10,132 nucleotides of DNA from Clostridia bacterium (GTDB lineage: Bacteria; Bacillota_A; Clostridia; Oscillospirales; CAG-272): positions 1 to 10,132 of the forward strand of contig JAFTSR010000327.1 in NCBI GenBank assembly GCA_017467225.1. Reading direction: 5' to 3'. The notes beneath the pieces were generated by a model, which worked only from the letters and a program-made list of their open reading frames with translations, did no database searches and was not told the origin of the DNA. This document shows, piece after piece, positions 6,812 to 10,132 of the stretch. A program made the translations under genes and the position numbers. Each line of letters starts with the position of its first letter. Position 1 is the stretch's first letter.

Positions 6812-6829
6812 ACATGCCTCCGTCGCTTT

Positions 6830-6842
6830 GAAGTGATACTTC
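6830..6842. promoter_or_regulatory. Candidate operator at the beta-mannosidase start site
   Basis: GAAGT-GAT-ACTTC is a perfect 5-3-5 palindrome, ending about 7 nt downstream of the -10 box on the minus strand, that is, on the predicted transcription start. Its position suits a repressor. No regulator gene is nearby and the protein is unknown. Confidence 0.35.
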
Positions 6843-6848
6843 CTGCTT

Positions 6849-6877
6849 ATTGTACTATACTTAACAGCAAAATGCAA
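6849..6877 (-). promoter_or_regulatory. Promoter of the beta-mannosidase gene
   Basis: On the minus strand TTGCAT (6872-6877) is followed after 17 nt by TACAAT (6849-6854), a 5 of 6 -10 match. The -35 box is weak (3 of 6), as expected if an activator or a derepression mechanism controls the gene. Confidence 0.5.
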
Positions 6878-6927
6878 CGGATTATGAAAATTCTTGAATA
6901 AAAAATAATATTATTTCACCACCCTAC

Positions 6928-6956
6928 TTGACAAAAGAGAAAGAGGTTGCTATAAT
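6928..6956 (+). promoter_or_regulatory. Consensus sigma-A promoter of the barnase-barstar operon
   Basis: TTGACA (6928-6933), 17 nt, TATAAT (6951-6956), with TGC before the -10 box. This is the full consensus in both hexamers plus the extended -10. Such a strong unrepressed promoter upstream of an RNase gene implies tight repression, which the palindrome directly downstream can supply. A 14-bp AT palindrome, AAATAATATTATTT (6903-6916), lies 11 nt upstream of the -35 box and may act as an UP-like or binding element. Confidence 0.9.
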
Positions 6957-6960
6957 CAAA

Positions 6961-6978
6961 AAAGAACATATGTTCTTT
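6961..6978. promoter_or_regulatory. LexA/DinR (SOS) box in an 18-bp perfect palindrome
   Basis: AAAGAACATATGTTCTTT is a perfect palindrome. Its core GAACATATGTTC (6964-6975) matches the Gram-positive LexA/DinR consensus GAAC-RNRY-GTTY. It begins 4 nt after the TATAAT and covers the predicted start site near 6963, an ideal position for a repressor. The match to the known consensus is direct. Control by LexA, rather than by another repressor with a similar site, is inference. Confidence 0.75.
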
Positions 6979-7017
6979 CGCTGATTATGGAATTCCTCAT
7001 AGGACATCGTATCATTG

Positions 7018-7024
7018 AAAGGAG
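7018..7024 (+). promoter_or_regulatory. Ribosome binding site that selects a TTG start for the RNase
   Basis: AAAGGAG lies 8 nt before TTG at 7033. The earlier in-frame TTG at 7015 directly precedes this site, and the first in-frame ATG (7054) is 29 nt beyond it. The TTG at 7033 is therefore the best start. Confidence 0.7.
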
Positions 7025-7032
7025 CAAAGGAA

Positions 7033-7599
7033 TTGAGTCTAGCAATCGCTATTATGACAGCAGCAATAAATGGAGATGCGTTATCCCCACAACTCTCAAC
7101 CAGTTCTAAATACAAGCATTGGGTTAGTGTTGAGGATTTGAAACGATGCATTACATGTACTGAAAACCACGGAACGATTTGGCTAAATTCTGAAATACCG
7201 GATTTGAATCCACCCATACACCCCCATTGTCGTTGTGTTATCCAGCAAATGCAAACTATTAGGGCGGGAACTGCAACTATCAATGGTATAGATGGTGCCG
7301 ATTGGACGCTAAAATACGATAAGAGCTTACCAAGCTACTATGTGTCCTATGAGGAAGCAGTTGCGAGCAGATGGAAACCCGGTAAATGGCCTTCCAACTT
7401 TATCCCGAATAAAATGATAACTGGTGGGACATATGATAACGATGATGGTCATTTGCCCCATTCGGAAGGCAGAGTATGGTATGAAGCAGACATCAACTAT
7501 CAAACGGGCAGAAGAAATAAACAACGTGTTGTTTGGTCAAATGATGGCTTGATCTTTGTCACATACGACCATTATGAGACTTTCTACGAAATCACATAA
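7033..7599 (+). CDS. Barnase-family ribonuclease toxin with N-terminal MuF/SPP1 gp7-like module
   Basis: This 188-residue protein has two parts. Residues about 84-188 align along their length with Bacillus barnase, a guanyl-preferring RNase: LPSYYVSYEEA matches LPDNYITKSEA, then GG.YDNDDGHLP, GRVWYEADINY and YDHYETF follow. The catalytic residues are present: E151 (barnase E73), R161 (R83), R165 (R87), H180 (H102) and Y181. Barnase K27 is replaced by Y106, and R59 by D137. Residues about 26-72 carry W30, C39-x2-C42, H46 and PPIHPHCRC (H63, C66, C68), the pattern at the C-terminal end of MuF/SPP1 gp7 head-morphogenesis proteins, which can be fused to toxins. There is no clear signal peptide. 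It starts with TTG, lies behind the SOS box, and the barstar gene follows after 11 nt. The activity is strongly suggested; the delivery route is unknown. Confidence 0.85.
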   Translation: MSLAIAIMTAAINGDALSPQLSTSSKYKHWVSVEDLKRCITCTENHGTIWLNSEIPDLNPPIHPHCRCVIQQMQTIRAGTATINGIDGADWTLKYDKSLPSYYVSYEEAVASRWKPGKWPSNFIPNKMITGGTYDNDDGHLPHSEGRVWYEADINYQTGRRNKQRVVWSNDGLIFVTYDHYETFYEIT

Positions 7600-7610
7600 G
7601 GAGAGCAACT

Positions 7611-7898
7611 ATGAAAATTATCGAATTAGATTTAACAGGCTGTGAATACCTGTTTGACATTCATGAAAGAATTCGAATTGCGTTTGATTTCCCGGACTGG
7701 TATGGAAAAAACTGGAGTGCGTTCTGGGATTTACTTCGAAGCGAGTGTGATGCAGACCAGGTAATCATAAAGGGTACAAACAGTTTATCTCACGAATTTG
7801 ATAGTCACCTTAACAAGCTGTATGAGATCTTGGGACGAAATATCAATTTCCGCCAAAAGCTCTCTTTGAATTCTTTTTCTTACAAGATAATCGACTAG
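7611..7898 (+). CDS. Barstar-family RNase inhibitor (immunity protein)
   Basis: This 95-residue cytoplasmic protein matches the barstar family, whose members bind a barnase-type RNase tightly and block its active site. The core helix region is recognisable: FPDWYGKNWSAFWDLL at residues 27-42 aligns with barstar LPEYYGENLDALWDCL. W39 and D40 correspond to barstar W38 and D39, the latter being the residue that fills the RNase active site. Barstar Y29 is W30 here, and barstar D35 is S36. E72 may occupy the E76 position. It starts with ATG, 7 nt after AAGGAG (7598-7603), which overlaps the stop codon of the RNase gene. Tight coupling and the stronger start codon fit an antitoxin made at least as well as its toxin. 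Confidence 0.88.
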   Translation: MKIIELDLTGCEYLFDIHERIRIAFDFPDWYGKNWSAFWDLLRSECDADQVIIKGTNSLSHEFDSHLNKLYEILGRNINFRQKLSLNSFSYKIID

Positions 7899-7945
7899 TC
7901 CAAGTGGCAGGGGATACGTATAACGTCCATATGAGATAATGATAA

Positions 7946-7981
7946 AAAACCGTGCGGTAGACGTTTCTGCCACGCGGTTTT
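7946..7981 (+). terminator. Terminator of the barnase-barstar operon
   Basis: A 15-bp imperfect stem (7946-7960 with 7967-7981; one mismatch and two G-T pairs) has AAAACCG and CGGTTTT at its base and a 6-nt loop. It is followed by CATTATATTTC, a broken T-rich tract. It lies 47 nt after the barstar stop and separates this operon from the next. Confidence 0.7.
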
Positions 7982-8048
7982 CATTATATTTCAATTCCAA
8001 AAAATTTTAGGTGCAAGCAAGCGTGTGAGGACGGCTGTCAAAAAAATA

Positions 8049-8077
8049 TTTACATTAGAATAGCAACATGATAAAAT
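8049..8077 (+). promoter_or_regulatory. Sigma-A promoter of the membrane-protein pair
   Basis: TTTACA (8049-8054), 17 nt, TAAAAT (8072-8077), with TGA directly before the -10 box. The start site is predicted near 8084, giving a leader of about 78 nt in which I see no recognisable riboswitch or strong hairpin. Confidence 0.75.
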
Positions 8078-8161
8078 AAAATCAAGAGAAAAGCACACAC
8101 GGCGGCCCAAAAAGCTGTCGTTATTCTACGATACAAAACCAAATAAAAGGAGGAATCGATT

Positions 8162-9619
8162 ATGGCATCATGGGAAGAGTCACGGAGAAAAGTTGGCGCG
8201 GAATATGAAGAACGAGAACGTCAAAGACAATTGGCAGAGCAATACAGACGTGAAAGCGATCTGATGAACTCACTCAGCAGCCCGAGTTCAAGCAGTAGTT
8301 CAAGCAATGGCTCATCCTACAGCTATTCAGGTGGTGGTGGGACACCAATACCTACCTCCCGTTTGATCGCTATTTTCCTTGCCGTGGCGCTGGTTGTGGT
8401 TGGCGTAATCGTTGGTATCAGCTTCAATAGCTACCATAACGGCGAATGGACTTCCGCTACCGCTGATAAACAATCCGGTCGCTCTGCAGCGGATTATCAA
8501 AATTATCTGTTGTCCTTGGATACGGAATATAAATACTGGAATGTTGCCTATGAAAAAGCGCCGGCCACTCTGTGGAATTACTTGATCGGCTTTGTTGATC
8601 TGGATAAAGCCGAAGGCTACAGTCTCGGTGGATATAACGTTGAGGGCGGTAATGTTTATGATTACCGTTTTGAAGGCGACGATGCCGGCACCGGTATTCC
8701 CAATGGCTGGTACACCTTAACAAAGCTTGATGGCATCCATGTGCTTATCGACGAAGATAACGAAACCATTTATAAAGAAGGATCCGAGTTTTACGATACC
8801 TATGCGCCGAAATTGAAGGCACTGACTCACGACAGTTCTCTTGGTGCCATTCTTGAGAAAACCAAAGACGGCGAGCACGCAATGTCCGGCTCTAACGACT
8901 CTTGGATGGAATTTATCCGCAAGGATAATACGATGGTATATTCCTATATGCTGTCAGACGATGAAACTAAAATCAGCGGCGACGAATTTCGTGCTATCAC
9001 CACCTATCCCGAAGAAAAAACGGAGGAAAGATGGATTTTCTCCTACGGCAATTCTGATTACTATCCCGAAGATTGGGAGGGCTTTACCTATGCCGACGAT
9101 GCTGATTTCAGCACCGATGATGAACTGGGTAAGCTGATGAAAGAGAGCAGCGACGATAGCGGCAGCGTGGCCTTTTTCAAAAAAGATGAAATAGTATTTG
9201 GAGTTTCCGTTAATTATTTCCCCAATGGCTATGACTTTGAGATCGAAGTCGCGGCAGAAGGCCACGAAAGAGGCTTTGAAGAAGATATGGTATACCGTGT
9301 AAATACCACCGACAAAACTCTGACCAAGTATGTTGACGATCACGGCGATCTGGCGGACGGAACGGATATGCCGTTATCCCAGCACCAGGATAAATACGAT
9401 TTTCTGCTTAGCATCGTTCCTCACACCTACATTCGCAGCATTATTGATATGGATAAGGCTGAGGTAAGAAAAGAAAGTATGGGTCTTAAGACGATCTATG
9501 AAATGAAAGATGAAAACGGCAACGTTACCGCTGATATGAAATTGGCCTTCGGTAAAATCGGAGAGGTAATTCACTATACCGGCGAAAACGAGTATGTGCA
9601 AATTGAATTAGAGTATTGA
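8162..9619 (+). CDS. Single-pass membrane protein with large external domain, function unknown
   Basis: I do not recognise this 485-residue protein. Residues 1-33 are highly charged and probably helical (WEESRRKVGAEYEERERQR). Residues 36-60 are a Ser/Gly-rich linker with a run of seven Ser. Residues about 68-88 form one strong membrane helix (LIAIFLAVALVVVGVIVGIS). The remaining roughly 395 residues are acidic and rich in Tyr and Asp, as expected for a folded external domain. The positive residues before the helix (R67) and the acidic tail suggest N-in/C-out. Two stretches resemble each other: WNYLIGFVDLDKAEG (138-152) and TYIRSIIDMDKAEVR (422-436), so the external part may contain duplicated domains. 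AAAAGGAGG at 8 nt gives a strong start. The next gene follows after 24 nt with the same overall topology, so the two probably form an operon. Confidence 0.8.
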   Translation: MASWEESRRKVGAEYEERERQRQLAEQYRRESDLMNSLSSPSSSSSSSNGSSYSYSGGGGTPIPTSRLIAIFLAVALVVVGVIVGISFNSYHNGEWTSATADKQSGRSAADYQNYLLSLDTEYKYWNVAYEKAPATLWNYLIGFVDLDKAEGYSLGGYNVEGGNVYDYRFEGDDAGTGIPNGWYTLTKLDGIHVLIDEDNETIYKEGSEFYDTYAPKLKALTHDSSLGAILEKTKDGEHAMSGSNDSWMEFIRKDNTMVYSYMLSDDETKISGDEFRAITTYPEEKTEERWIFSYGNSDYYPEDWEGFTYADDADFSTDDELGKLMKESSDDSGSVAFFKKDEIVFGVSVNYFPNGYDFEIEVAAEGHERGFEEDMVYRVNTTDKTLTKYVDDHGDLADGTDMPLSQHQDKYDFLLSIVPHTYIRSIIDMDKAEVRKESMGLKTIYEMKDENGNVTADMKLAFGKIGEVIHYTGENEYVQIELEY

Positions 9620-9643
9620 TTAAGTCGTTAGGAGGAATAGATT

Positions 9644-10132
9644 ATGGCGTGTCCAAGATGCGGTGCTACGTCACCCGAAACGTCAGCCGGAGGATTGTGT
9701 AATTCCTGCCGTTATAAGATGGCAATGGAAGATGCTGCAAAAAACAGAGACGCCCAAAAAGCAAGAGAAGCCAAAGAGAAAAGAAACAGTCAGGTAAAAT
9801 TTTGGAACGATAAAGACGGAAACCTCGTTCAAGAATACGCAGACGGAAGCCGGACCGTCACCACAAAGGGCGAGATTCGTCGTGGCTTTTGGGGCGCGAT
9901 TGCCCTCATTCTTGCGGTGGTAGTCGCTATTGGTTTTGTTTTAGTGAAATTCGTATTCACGCCCTCCTCCGTCGGAAGCAGTTTTAACGGCGAAGGTGCC
10001 GAAAATCTGGTGGTTACCGCTCCTCTTGGCGAGGAAGAAAACGCACTTCTCACTCAAATTCGCACCATTGTAAAGGATGCCAAAGAATACGAGCTTCGTG
10101 TGACACAGCCCGAGCCGAACTGGTTTGTAAAG
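9644..10132 (+). CDS. Zinc-ribbon single-pass membrane protein, partial, function unknown
   Basis: The reading frame is open from the ATG at 9644 to the window edge (163 codons, no stop), so the C-terminus is missing. AGGAGG at 8 nt (9630-9635) supports the start. A zinc-ribbon pattern opens the protein: C3-x2-C6 in CPRCG and C19-x2-C22 in CNSC. Residues about 25-48 are a charged Lys/Arg/Glu/Ala-rich helix. Residues 52-74 (KFWNDKDGNLVQEYADGSR) look like a short beta element. Residues about 82-104 form a membrane helix (FWGAIALILAVVVAIGFVLV), and the rest is predicted external. Zinc-ribbon plus membrane-helix proteins with external domains are common in Clostridia and mostly uncharacterised. 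It lies 24 nt after the 485-residue membrane protein and shares its layout of charged cytoplasmic head, one helix and external tail. Confidence 0.75.
   Translation, partial: MACPRCGATSPETSAGGLCNSCRYKMAMEDAAKNRDAQKAREAKEKRNSQVKFWNDKDGNLVQEYADGSRTVTTKGEIRRGFWGAIALILAVVVAIGFVLVKFVFTPSSVGSSFNGEGAENLVVTAPLGEEENALLTQIRTIVKDAKEYELRVTQPEPNWFVK

Noticed and set aside
7015..7032. Six-residue N-terminal extension of the RNase from TTG at 7015
   Set aside because: This TTG directly precedes the Shine-Dalgarno sequence at 7018-7024, and nothing suitable lies upstream of it.
6928..7898. Complete prophage or integrative element
   Set aside because: Only the MuF/gp7-like module hints at a phage. No integrase, capsid, terminase, attachment site or flanking repeat was found in the window.
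7785..8000. 71-codon open frame on the minus strand over the end of barstar and the terminator
   Set aside because: It crosses the terminator hairpin, has no ribosome binding site and overlaps a recognised gene.

Overview
The window looks like the chromosome of an endospore-forming Firmicute, probably a gut-type Clostridia member (Oscillospiraceae/Ruminococcaceae-like). The evidence is a clear spoVAD gene, AGGAGG-type ribosome binding sites, sigma-A-type promoters (several with an extended TGn -10), and a paired-hairpin repeat at the left edge of a kind I associate with gut Clostridia. No rRNA, tRNA, CRISPR array or insertion sequence is visible. The taxonomic placement is inference.

Bases 1-6811 are GC-richer and hold six single genes that strictly alternate strand: a GH1 beta-glycosidase (+), SpoVAD (-), a TerB-like protein (+), a PHP-domain metal hydrolase (-), an L-rhamnose mutarotase (+) and a GH2 beta-mannosidase (-). 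Each convergent pair ends on one shared bidirectional terminator (1515-1542, 3147-3182, 4365-4396). The divergent gaps carry promoters. GH1, RhaM and the beta-mannosidase are all probably cytoplasmic and fit intracellular handling of imported plant or host-glycan sugars. SpoVAD and the PHP protein appear unrelated to them.

Bases about 6880-7981 are AT-rich and hold the most unusual part: a barnase-family RNase with an N-terminal Cys/His module resembling the C-terminal part of MuF/SPP1 gp7 phage head-morphogenesis proteins, followed by a barstar-family inhibitor. This toxin/immunity pair is driven by an essentially consensus promoter (TTGACA-17-TATAAT with extended TG). An 18-bp perfect palindrome containing the Gram-positive LexA/DinR box GAACATATGTTC sits on its predicted start site. 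This suggests an SOS-inducible RNase/inhibitor module, regulated like a colicin but with no visible secretion or lysis gene. Residues that in barnase-barstar form the R59-D35 contact are altered in both partners.

From 8049 to the right edge a separate promoter drives two membrane proteins I do not recognise: a 485-residue protein with one membrane segment and a large predicted external domain, and a zinc-ribbon protein with one membrane segment whose coding region runs off the window. Both have a cytoplasmic charged N-terminus followed by an external C-terminus and probably form an operon.
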